Source: Lycocorax pyrrhopterus obiensis
Taxonomy: Eukaryota > Chordata > Aves > Passeriformes > Paradisaeidae
Direction: 5' to 3'
Assembly (NCBI GenBank): GCA_014706295.1
Contig: JACSVZ010000004.1
Span: 8,032,465 to 8,096,464, forward strand
DNA length: 64,000 nt
Part shown: positions 49,788-61,007 of the stretch, in pieces
Numbering within the stretch: the stretch's first letter is position 1
How the letters are laid out: every line of letters starts with the position of its first letter
Translations under genes and position numbers: made by a program
The notes under the pieces: generated by a model
Database searches by the model: none
The model's input: the letters and a program-made list of their open reading frames with translations, nothing else
Told to the model about the DNA's origin: nothing

Positions 49788-52442
49788 ACCTGCTCAAATA
49801 TTTCCTGGTAAGGAGCCCAAAATAAATCACAACTCTCGCTAAAGCAAATTTCTCTGAAAATGTGTTTTTTCAAGTTGCAGTTTTTATGGAGAATGCTGAC
49901 ATGAACATTCATCTACAGATCACAGCCAGCTATCCTCAGAAGGACATGGAGTCATGCTCATTTATTCCTGCAACAAGGAACAAGCCTTCAGTTTTCCAAG
50001 AGGATAGTGCTTTGAAAAGAAAACAAGAACCCCCCCAAAGCTTCTGTGGTGCACAAGCATGAGCTGCAGTTTGCATATGAGTCCTTTGCCACTGAATTTC
50101 CTCAGAAAAATTGCACAGAAGCCAAACAGGCCAGCCCCTGAGCCAGATCCCTGCCAAGACTCTGATTAAAAACTCACTCTCTGCACCTGCCTATTTATTT
50201 TACCACTCTGCACCTGCAGACTGGTTTCAAGAGCCTCATTATTGTTCACTTGTCTCTGGCCTCATTCTGACAAACTTCATGGACAAAATGCCACATTTCC
50301 CTTCTAATGACCATCACAACAGCTCCAGCTTTTAGCAGCCTCTAATGATTTCTCCATTTTTCTTCCCTGTTCACCAAATATGTAATAATGAACAGTCATA
50401 CAGCACGCTGAAAGTGGAGTGAATGCAATTTCTAGAAATGGAAATCTGCGTTTAAAAAATTAAATCAAAGCAGGTAAAAGATACAAAAGGGGGAAAAAAA
50501 AGAAGAAATAAAAAACCCCAACAAGAATATAACTGAAGACAGTCAGTGACCTTTTCGGGTTCTCAGAGCTTCTATCTAGAAATTTATGAATTCTGCACCT
50601 GGAGAGACCTGCACAGCCCTTGCACTGTGTCTCAGTCCCTAATTTCTGTTCTGTATAAAAGGTAGAGAGACCCAGCAGTGACTCGTCTCATTGCTGCTGG
50701 TGCTGCCTCTGGCCAGACTGGAGCCCTTGCTCAAGCCAGTCTGGGGACAAACTGCTGGAACGCGAGGCTTTTCTTTGAACCTCTTTTTTTCCAGCCCTCC
50801 TTGTAGGTTCTCCCTGACTGCCTTATCTCTTTCCCCACAAGATGTACTTGGAGTTTGATGTCTTTTTGCTAGCCAGAAAAAGAACAAAGTTCCTTTTCTC
50901 TTTGGACCCATGGTGTCCTGGGCAGAGGACAGCCCATGGAAGCACAACTCTTCCAGGCTGTTCTCCCAAGGCAATACATGGGAATAGCTCTTGTAGGAGG
51001 TGCCATAAATCTGCTTTATGGTACAATTGACAAGCAACCAGTGACCACAGCAAAAACACCCTGCCTAGGCCTGGTGACCCTGAAGCGCTTCTTCACCTGG
51101 AAATTGCATATTTTGTTTCCTACAGTATCAGTTATGCTTGTAAAAATACACTTCTTACAATACCACCTGTATCCATACATGTGCTAGGATGCGGAGTTCC
51201 AACCTTCCCTTTAAGATACCATCCTGCTGCTTCCCAGAGACCTTTCCACAGTGTTGCTGCAGCATGGGAATGCAGGGTTGACAAACAAACAGGTATTTTA
51301 CAGAGATTACAGTATGAAATTTTAATGAGGAAATCAAATACTGATAGCTTTGTTTTGTCAAGACGGGTTTGTCTTTAATCCAGAAGACATTCTGAGAGGA
51401 TATTGTACCATGTGCACTTCCGAATGCACAGCAAGGACAGAATATTACCAAATTCTCATTGGTTATCCAGCCTAAGGGTAGCAAACCACCTCCAGGAGAG
51501 AGCCAGCTGTGCCATACAGATAGAGGACCTTTATTATTTTTTTTAGACCTGTTGGTCCAGGCAGATGTGAAGGGTTCTGATCCAGCTAGCAAAAGCTCCA
51601 GTCTCATTAGTGCAAGCTCCTATGTTATAAACCAGGACCAAAATGGGAGAGGAAAACTCAGATCTTGGATCTGTACCATCAAAGAGAGAACAAAGTTTAC
51701 CCAGTGAGTCACAAGTCACAAACCAAGTGTGTATTAATCTTCCCCCTGACACATTTCTTCCATCCATCAGATCTAGCATTGTGCTGCTCTAACAGTGAGG
51801 ATACATCATGTCATTCATGACACATGATGATTCCCAGATGTTCACAGAGCTCTGCTACCCAGTGGAACAAATGGGTGTTTACAGTCAAATAAGCACCAAA
51901 TTTAGCAAAACTGAAGATGAAGTTACAAGTTAATTAGTGCAAGAGGGCCCAAGCCCCATGATATACGGCACTCATATTTCTTCAGTACATCCAGAAGAAC
52001 AAATTGAGAAAAGAGTCCAACAATTGAATAGCAGAAAATCAAAACCAAAAAAACCCACCCAGAAAGTCACCCTGAGGGAAGCCAGAATAAATAACACCAC
52101 TGCCGAGCTCTGATGTAGCTCTTCTGGTGGAGTTCCTGGTGATGAATAAAAGGAGCTCTGAGTCAGGTGCTTGTAAATACAGTCATATAAAACACCAAAT
52201 CAGTAAGAAAGAGAGCTGGGAGAGGAAAAATGGTCTAAAAATGTCTTGGAGAGTCTGTGAAGCTCTCAGCTGACTATAAGAGCTCCTGATTCAGGCAGGA
52301 ACATCACAAGTGTCTTTGAAGGTTATTTGCTCTTAAATTTCTCTAGTGGCATATTAAGGAGCAGCTGGAGAAGGTGGACACGTACCTGAGACTGTGGGAG
52401 GGGATATGAACTTGGGCCTCGCTGACTGAAACAAACTGAGGC

Positions 52443-52470
52443 AAAACACAGCTTTCAAAACACAGCTTTC
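52443..52470 (+). repeat. perfect 14-bp tandem duplication
   Basis: AAAACACAGCTTTC is present twice head to tail (52443-52456 and 52457-52470) without change. A local duplication. Confidence 0.95.
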
Positions 52471-53143
52471 TACTGGACTGCCTTGGTGCTGATGTTTCCA
52501 ATCTAACATAAGGAGTGAAGAATGGCAAACTCTTAAACCAGACACTGCTAAACTCCAGTGAGATCAAAAATAACTCCCCGTTAAAGGCTGTCCTAAAAAG
52601 TTTAATGCTCCCTAAAGTCATTACAGCTCTCCAGGTCTTTTGCTAAATCTTCCTTCCTCTCCTACACATTTCAGTCAGTACTGAACGGAGCCATGCAAAA
52701 AGAATCCAACCCACCCATTCTTTGGCACTTCATGTCAAACCCAGGAGACAGGAGCAGCCCATGGAGCCCATGGCACTGCCAGCAGTGGGGATCTTGGTGA
52801 CCCCAGAACAGCTCTCTGGAGACAGAGTTCATACAAAGACAGAAGGCCAGATGCCAGCACTGTCTCTGGATACTTTCCTTATTCTGTGCTAGAGAACAAA
52901 TTCATTTTCCATAAAGCACTAAATAGGCCAATTTTTAACCTGGCTCGCAGTGCTGAAAACAACCTGCAAAAAACAGGTGGCAGCCTCCTTTCATGCAAGC
53001 CAAAAGACAGATAAAAATAGCCTTGAATTGCCATTGAAAATATGGTAAAACAATCCTTTTCCATCTGCTAAAGCAAACCCTGGGAGTAAGTGAATTAACA
53101 GGTCCCCACTAGCAGACACTGTGAGCGAGGCATTGCTGCTCAT

Positions 53144-53175
53144 TAATTAAGATGCATGTGACAGCAATCGATTGC
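53144..53175. promoter_or_regulatory. homeodomain-type site next to a 12-bp palindrome
   Basis: TTAATTAAG, GATGCATGTG and the perfect palindrome GCAATCGATTGC (53164-53175) lie within about 32 bp. ATCGAT cores are bound by ONECUT and CUX-type factors, and TAATTA by homeodomain proteins. This is a candidate enhancer motif cluster by sequence only. Confidence 0.22.
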
Positions 53176-54277
53176 CTCTATCTCTTGAAGGCATCAGTCA
53201 GAGTCCAAAGCTGAGTGTGCACCTTGTACGACCCTCACAGACCCTGCTGGAACTCTGCCCCTTCCTTCCTAAATGTTTAGAGCAGCATTCCCTCAGAGGC
53301 AAAGGCCTTTCCTCTTCTGCCATCTCTGTATTCCCCGTCCAGCCTGGTGTTAAATGCCCGGTGCCTTCTCCTCACTTTGAAGTCGGCCACAAGCGATGAG
53401 TTCAAGATGTAAAACCCAGGGCATTTGCAGAAAGGGTTTTTACGAAGCCAAGATGTCCTTCCAGAGAGATTAGACCCGAAGGCCATAATTAACACGTCCC
53501 TGCTGCTGTTATGACAGCGTAGCCCTGATCACCCACACTGACATTCAGCTTGCCAGAGCGATCCCAAAGGAAGGATCTTCAGCACCGTCTAATTATCCCA
53601 AACTTGAGTCTGTTGCTCAAGAGGGTTGCTTCTGTGGGTAGACTGCTTAAAATACCCCATGTACCCAGGCATGGAAACACAGATTTCCCCTCAGTCCAAA
53701 CACAACCAGTTTAATCAAGTCAGACTGTGACCTGTCCCAAGCAGAAGGGAGATAGAATAGTTTTTGTTTAAACAAGGGGAGAAAAAAAAGGCAGCCAAAT
53801 CCTTGTCTCATTTATGGTAATGTAAATCTAGAATAACTGAATAAATATAACCAAAGTTAAAGCTTTTATAAACAGGTATAAATCAGATCGGCTTAAACAC
53901 ATGCAAGTTTTTAAGACTCTTTGGCATCTTTTAAACCTCAGTTTCTGGTTAGATGCTCAGTCAGGCTGAGTCCAGCCTTTCAGCTGCCTGTTATTTATGG
54001 GACTGTTCACAAAGCTGAGTGGTCACCCCACAGGACATGTTTAACCTCCATTTGCACGACACTTAGCAGATGTGTAAACTGAAAGGCTGGCAGAAATTTG
54101 AGTGTGCACAACTGGGGGACAGTACTGTGCCTCAAAAAAATAAAGTATCAAACAGAGCTGTTAAAAAGCCAAAATTAAAATTCAAGATGTCCACCCCAGG
54201 AAACCATGACTTTTCATTTCAGATTGAGATCAAACATTCAGCCTTTTTTCCCCATAGAATCAAAAGTTCAGAACATC

Positions 54278-54294
54278 TTTTTTTTTTTTTTTTT
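54278..54294 (+). repeat. T17 run
   Basis: A homopolymer of 17 T. A minus-strand poly(A) tail is possible, but no retrocopy is seen upstream on that strand. Confidence 0.9.
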
Positions 54295-55324
54295 AGTTTG
54301 AACTGTTGAAACATTTTGACTGAAAATAAACATTTTGACATTTCCAAGTCAGAATGTATACATGTGGTTTGTCAACAAAATTAGGTTAGAAATCGCAAAG
54401 GAAGAGGTTTTCATGTGAGGTTTATATTGTACTTCCTGCTTTTTGAAGAAACAGTACAATCATGTCCAGGTCAAAAAGTTAAGAGGTGCTCAAAAATGTT
54501 AACAATGAATTGCCCACTCTCCTTTAATCTCAGATCAGTTTTGAACTCAGTTTGGATTATCCCTGATTTTATTCATGACAATTCATCTACTTTTCCAGCT
54601 GCAAAGGCAGATACAGAGAACTGGGCTACCAATGACTTTCATGAACAATCCAGGATTAGAAGTGTAGAAAAGCACAAAAATATTATCTTTCTATGTGTTT
54701 TCTTGAGCCAGAAGTTTTGTTTTGCACCTTTTAAGGTGAACATTGGATCCTGTTTCAGATTTCTCTTCTGCATTTAGCCCCCTTGGACACAGCTGAGAGA
54801 TTCTAACATCAAATCAGTTTAGAGCTGTGTGAATTCCTTCCAGATATGAGTTTTCTTGTATGTAAAAAGACTGAGCATTCAGAGAGCACCTGAATGACAA
54901 CTCTGCTGCCACAGGGACTGGCACAGCAAAGGATCTGAATGAGCAAACTACTGCCCATGCAATTATTTTTACTATTTCTTTATTTTAACTGCAATGCAGA
55001 GAATAAGAGTTCAGGCAATAAAAAATTTTAATTCTGTGCCCTAAATGTGGAACAGAACTGCATTGCCAGAAGAATTAAATTTGTTTTGCTTTCATTTTAA
55101 ACTCCTGTATTTTGATTCTGGCAAGAAGTTGAAAGACCCAGAATAAATCTCTTCTGATGGAGTCAAAATCATTTCCATCTACCCCTATATCTTGCTAGTC
55201 AAAGTTTATGTGAGTTAAGAGAAATTGCTGATGACCGTGCAACAAGTGTTGATCTGAAAAATACAAACGTAGTTTGTGACTTTGGAAAACTTAAATCAGA
55301 GATTTTTAATAAAGAGATGTTTAT

Positions 55325-55339
55325 GCATATATATATATA
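55325..55339. repeat. short (AT)n run
   Basis: GCATATATATATATAA, about six AT units. Minor. Confidence 0.85.
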
Positions 55340-58300
55340 AACCCAGTAAGAAACCAAGACTTTCTCTCTTCCATACACCTACCTCTAATTACCATGTGTT
55401 CTACGGTAATATATCACATTTATACAATTAAATGGGTCCTTTGGAAATGGAGTCTTATCTTAAAGAAACTCAAGCACCCACAAGAAAAGAAAAGAAAGAA
55501 AAGTTGATACCAGGTGTAAATTATTTGATAAAATACCTGAAAATTATCGCAAAAATTATTGAAGATAGAACATCTTGTTTGGCACCCTGTATCTCCAAAC
55601 TAAAAGGTTCTGAGTCTCAAGGAGCAGCTGCTACTGAGCACCACATCCTAACATCCAGCAGAATGGCCAAGCAACGATGAAAACATGCAAAATCAGGAAG
55701 CAAGTTTGAAAATGTAAGCAGCTGTTTTTCTTGTTACACATAAATTTCATGCCATTGGATTCTCAATTCATTTTCTATCAAGAGAACAATTGAGATCCAA
55801 ATATTTGATGCAACATTCAAGCATTTTGCAATACAAGCAGTCCAAACTTCTCTAATTTTTGCCTTTTACAAAACCCTCATAATATTTTACTCCTGTCAAG
55901 GGCTTAAATTTTCTTGATGGAAAGAGATGATGTGGGAGGACAAATGGCTGAGAGGCAGCACTTAATCTGTTTGAAAAAAAGTCTCTCTTACATCAAGGAT
56001 TCTTTGCTAAAATAACAATGAATCGACTCCATGGTTACAACAATAAGCTTCCCCTTGCACCAGCATTATGACTTTCAGACAATGGTAAACTTAAAATCCT
56101 TTATAGCCAAGCACTAGACCAACATCTATGGGAATTTGAATATTTCACAAAACCAAAAAGAAGGATAAATTGTTGCAGAGGAGAGGACAGTCCATCTCAT
56201 ATCTTTGAAGCTTTTGGTACAGAAATAGCCACAGGAAGTAGAAATGAATGCAACAGATGAATATAATGTACACAACACCTTTTAATTTGGCCCAATGAAT
56301 CCAAAGGAGTGTAACTTAAAAAGTTCAGGAGTTCAGGGAGTACACATGTTGGGTATATAATTGAAAAGTCTTCAAGTAAAGCAGAGGATTGCACTAATCC
56401 AAATAGCCTCTGAATTTCAACTTGCTTAAACTCACTTATATTCACTTCTGGGTTTGGTTCTGGGAATGGGACCTGCTACACAGTGTTTTATTTTCTTGGG
56501 GAAAAAAACCGAATGAGTGGTATTAGAATCACCTGAGAGGCTTAGGGGCAGGTCGCTAACAGTATTAAACATGTGGGTGAGTGGAACAGCCCGACAGATT
56601 CCAGAAAAGGAGAAAACTCTGCTGTGGAAATAAGCATTGCCTTTTAATTATCACCAGGAACACCATTCCCAAAAAGATGAAGTTCCCCATCATCAGGGAA
56701 CAGGAGTGTTATTTGCAAGGGAGCAGCAGCCACCAAGCAGGAGACAAGAGTCTTCAGGAGCCTGGGCTTGTCCAGGAATGGGACTGTTGAAGTATTTCCT
56801 GCAGCATCATACACTCCAGAGTGTGCCAGGAATACAACAAAGATCTGAGCTGTGGGTTCCTAGCCAAAGTTCAAATTACCCTGCCATGTGAGACCTACGT
56901 GGCATCACACTGTTTCCCCCAGAGTTTGGCACTGCCTCCTCACATCGTCCACACGTTGGAGAGGAAGGAAAGAAAGTGCCTGCCTGAAAGGGGAGAGGTG
57001 GGGTAGAGCAAGAAGACCCAGGAGCTGGATATTTATGATCCAGCTATTCAGTCTCCAGGAGAAGCTTGCAGTAGCAGCCAGGGCCCTGAGTCTAAAAACC
57101 GGGTAAGAGTAATCTTTTTAAGATTATTCTAGCATCCCATATCCTCATCCGAGTTGGAAGTGCCCTGACTTCATTTTCCCACAGATAGGAGAAATAAAGG
57201 TTTATGTCATATAAAGCTCGGAGCCTTTTGCTGAGCAGATGGATGGCCAACTTCCTGCTCTCTTAGGTAAGCAATAGAGGAAATTATACTGTAATTCAGA
57301 GAGCTTCAAAATAAAATGGCTTTTGGCAATGCTTAGACTTGTGCTAATATCACAGCAGTTATTTCTGTCAGCTTCAGAGTACTGTGCTGTAGCCAATTAA
57401 TGGAAAAAAAGATGAGAGTCAGTTAATTGCTCTGGGATTTTCTCTCCAAATGTTCAGGCCAGATTAAGGAAAAGGCCTTGCCCTTGCCTGTATAGCCTCT
57501 TATTTCCAATTGGTGTTACAGCAGTGCTGGCCTCGCTGCTCCTATTAAAGGTCAGTCAATGTTTCCACTATAAACCTCCTTTACTGCGGATTTCACATAA
57601 GTGCGTGAGTTTAATTTACTCTGGACTGAATCGCAGTTCCTCTTGACCTGGAAATGGAGGTGTTTTGATCTGTTCTTTAAATCTGTACGCTCATTTCAGT
57701 ATTACCCTGGGACATCTTCAAAAAAGGTCATCTCTAACACACATTCTTATTCAAAAAGATTCCGAGTGTAGATGATCCCTTTTGGATAACTGATTCCTTC
57801 ATAACACCAGCCAGTGGTTTCCTGATTTAGTCCCAAAGCAATATTGGCAGCTCATTGCATGTTATCTGCGAAACTATGGTTATCAAGCTTTAATATCCAA
57901 TAGAGGGTGGGTCACTTCTGAAAAATGAGAATCTGAAAGGAAGGTATTATTACTTGGAACAGTTTCAGTTTCCAAACAAAAAGTTGTATTTCAAAATGGG
58001 CTGTGCACACAACCAGCAATTGGACACAGCACAATCCCCAGGACAGATTATTAAAATGATTTTTGCCATTGGGCAGGAAACAAAAAAGCACTGGAATTAA
58101 AATCCTGCATTCTCCAAACTTCTCTAGAAATTAAGTACTCCATGGCATATCTCTAGGGCAACTGATCATCCCTTTGTAAAATGAATAATCACCAAGGAAT
58201 TATTTGTAAAGTCCCCTCATTATACACCCACACACATCTTCTTTCCCACTGAAGCAATAGCTCCCGCTGTCTATCTTCTGCCTCCCTCTGTTGGGAAGAG

Positions 58301-59115
58301 GCCTCCTCCACAGGTAGGAGAAGCCAAGTGCCAGCTCTGGTGGGTTATTCCCTGTTCTGCCTTTGCTGGGGCACACAGGATACGTGCAGCCCCCTCTTCT
58401 ACCCAGGGCTGAAGCCGGTCCCTTGTTCCCTTTTCCCCTTGTGGGCAGAAGAGCCAAGGGAGCCTTTTCTCCCTCTAGAAAGGAGCTGCAATCAAAGAGG
58501 AAGAGGCTTACGAGAAAGTTTAGGTTTGGTGTCACGTACCTTTCATTGAGATGTGTAAGAAAAGACAGACGGTGGGATACCTAAGAATTTGGAAATAGTT
58601 TTGTATTCCATGTGACAGTATAAAAAACTATCACAATTTTCAACAGGAAAAATCAAAGCACCTCCCAATCAGTCATGTTTTTATTCTCAGGGAATTATTT
58701 GGTGGAAATTCTCCAATTTGTGAGGTTTCACTCTGAACCAAGCAAAAGCAAAATTCTTTTTCCATGGTTAGTTGCATTCTTTGCTCATCTCTGTTTTCAG
58801 CTTTAAGTCTCTCCACACGCACATAGGTTTGCTCATCCACACCCGCACACCTGGTTCTCCGTTAGGACTGCCTTGGCATGGCCCCAAGAGCAGTGGATTT
58901 TGAAGCCAACACCCATTTCTCATGGAGAGGACAATCCCACACCTATGGCTATGCTTTCAAACTATCTAAATGCACACAGGGCATCTGCAGAACTCAGTGG
59001 CAGAGGTGTAAATTTAGACTGTTACAACAATCTCGATGGAAATCTGATTAAATTCTTACTGCATCAGAAGCAGGGCTTGGTTTAGCTCAGGCCATTTGGA
59101 GGAGGTCAAGCTAAA

Positions 59116-59171
59116 GGCAGAACTCCCTGTGTGGATTTTAGGGCCAGAATGGCCACGCAGGGAGTTCTGCC
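59116..59171. other. near-perfect 19-bp inverted repeat (hairpin)
   Basis: The left arm GGCAGAACTCCCTGTGTGG (59116-59134) and right arm CCACGCAGGGAGTTCTGCC (59153-59171) are reverse complements except for one position, which would be a G·U pair in the plus-strand transcript. The loop is 18 nt (59135-59152). Pairing stops directly outside. A stem this long is very unlikely by chance in 64 kb. The 56-nt size is slightly short for a typical pre-miRNA; other explanations are a local inverted duplication (template switch) or the end-pair of a tiny palindromic element. A CR1 copy starts about 200 bp to the right but does not include it. Confidence 0.85.
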
Positions 59172-59373
59172 ATCACGCTACACAGTTTATCCAGTCAGGT
59201 GAGAATGGCCTGTGTATCTCTGTAGCAGTTACAAGTAAATTGCATTTTCAAGCTCTTTTTCTCAGACCTGAGGATTAGAAACCTGATACTTCAAACCAAA
59301 GCTGAATGAGCTGATGCCTCACAGGCTTCCATGAGCTGACACCAGAGCAGCAGTTCAAGGCATCCTAAACATG

Positions 59374-59585
59374 AAAAAAATTCTTTACTCTAAGGGTGAT
59401 GAGGCCCTGGCACAGGTTGCCCACAGAAGCTATGGGTGCCTCATCCCTGGACTTGTTCAAGGCCAGGCTGGATGGAGCTCTGAGCAATGTGGTTTAGAGA
59501 AAGATGTCCCTGTCCACAGCAGATGATTGGAACAAGGTGATCTTTAAGGTCCCTTCCAACACAAGCCTTTCTATGATTCTATGTT
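59374..59585 (+). mobile_element. CR1 LINE 3' fragment (copy 5)
   Basis: A plus-strand CR1, about 210 bp. It begins near AAAAATTCTTTACTCTAAGG and continues with GTGATGAGGCCCTGGCACAG, GTTGCCCACAGAAGCTATGG, CAAGGCCAGGCTGGATGGAG, GTGATCTTTAAGGTCCCTTC and the 3' end TTTCTATGATTCTATGTT. Many substitutions relative to copy 4 (for example TCCACAGCAGATGATTGG where copy 4 has CCATGGCAGGGGGATTGG) suggest an older insertion. Confidence 0.95.
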
Positions 59586-60819
59586 ATGAACATGGACCAA
59601 AGCATGTGGATCTGCTTGGATTGCAGGCAGCATTAACATGGTGATACCACATACCAGTAGGACTGGAACATGTTCAAATGATGGGCTGAGCTCATTCACC
59701 TCTGCCAGCATCAATTCATGTAGCCATGCCTTCCTATTAATCAGTATTTTGCAGGTCTGACACCAAAGGCAGCTTTAACAGTCCAGCCACCATGGAATAT
59801 GCTGGGGAGGACACAAGTGCATCTGAAGAACCAGGATTTTGAGCAGTGCAGCTCTGTGTGTCTCCATCACTGCTCTGCTGGGACAGCAGGGAGGCAGCTC
59901 ATGGAGAGTGGGATGAATGAGTAAAGGAAACCATGCTGGAAGAGATTCACTAGAGAAAATCTCTCAACCCAAAAGGCCCACTCAGGGTATCCCCAAGGAG
60001 AATGAGGTCCTTTGGCTGGCACAATAAACCATGACCTCTATTCAGAGCGAAGAAGAATTCATACTTTCAGGCTTGTTAGTAAAGTGAGCTCAGTCCAAAA
60101 CAGAGGGACAGCTCAGTAGTGAGCTGGATCTGCAACTATTTACTTTTCAGTGAGGTTTGGCTCCCATTTCCCAGACTGAAGTCAAGACTTTCTACCCTTT
60201 CCACTTTGACTGACCCTCTTACTACTCACCTCACCTAAACGCGTATGACTCTTACAGGTTGTTTTAAGGTGTGGGAGTATTTCATCCTGTATTTGTTACG
60301 GGCTCCTCCAGCCTGTATTTCTGCATTTACAGTATGGAAAGCCCTCTCCCTCTGAGCCCACGTTGCACACACAATGAGAAAACTTACTATAACATCCTAA
60401 CAAAACATGCTTGAACAGAGCCAGCAAGATTTCACTATAAGCTATTTCTGTAGGTTAATTCTATTGCATAACTTAAACGACTGACAATCAGCCATGGAAG
60501 AACAAAAGATGTGTTGAACAAGAGAGGGGATCTTAAGTCACATTACTTACTGTTTCCAGCTCAAATTTTCAGTGCCAGAGCACCACAGAAGCACGGGAGG
60601 AGACAGAGATGGTCCATTACTGTCTCAGCTGAGCAGAGTCTTTGTGTCCAGCTGCTGAGTGACTGATGCCACTGCCCCTTTTACTTTCCTGTCCATTTGC
60701 TAAGGGCCTGATGTGTTCACTTAAATACTTATTTACTAATTTTTCAAATTGTAGTAGGCTGTGCTTTTATTCACTCAAATTGCCTTGATTTTCTTTTCTT
60801 TTTCCTCTTTTTTTCCCAG
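59586..60819. other. non-coding stretch, no gene seen
   Basis: No open frame of note in this stretch and no recognised repeat. It ends in the long pyrimidine tract (about 60788-60817) in front of the exon-like segment. Confidence 0.6.
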
Positions 60820-61007
60820 ATGGAAACTATCCAGAAAGAAACCCTTCGGTAATAGAGAAACCAGCAACTTGTGGGACGAGTTCGGGACTGCTTGGGAAGA
60901 AGAGACCCAGGCAGCACACATTATTTATCTTGCATTACTCCACTTTTTTCCAAATGTGTTTTTATATAACATGATAGGTTATCACTTCTTCCCTTTGGCT
61001 ACAGATG
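60820..61007 (+). other. exon-like segment with very strong acceptor
   Basis: A tract of about 30 nt that is almost all pyrimidine (TTTTCTTTTCTTTTTCCTCT then TTTTTTCCCAG) ends in AG at 60818-60819. One frame reads through 60820 and stays open until TAG at 61010-61012; a donor-like TGG|GTAGGA sits at 61007/61008 and a closer TCG|GTAATA at 60848/60849. A 29-nt or a 188-nt exon is therefore conceivable. The longer peptide has a charged first half (many Lys, Arg and Glu, several Trp) and a hydrophobic second half. I do not recognise it. The acceptor is among the best in the window, the donors are mediocre, and no partner exon is identified. Confidence 0.25.

Larger units (their letters stand above)
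49788..59115. other. non-coding stretch, no gene seen
   Basis: About 9.3 kb without a credible gene. Frames reach 150 codons (51155-51607 minus) and 132 codons (50639-51037 minus) but overlap others and lack recognisable domains. A 14-bp tandem repeat (52443-52470), a palindrome (53164-53175), a T-run (54278-54294) and a short TA run (55325-55339) are noted separately. The part at 57120-57900 is even and AT-rich and could hold constrained non-coding sequence. Confidence 0.55.

Noticed and set aside
49496..49912. 138-codon minus-strand frame
   Set aside because: It is an antisense reading of CR1 copy 4, not a gene.
51155..51607. 150-codon minus-strand frame
   Set aside because: Overlapping frames on the other strand, no motif and no exon signals.
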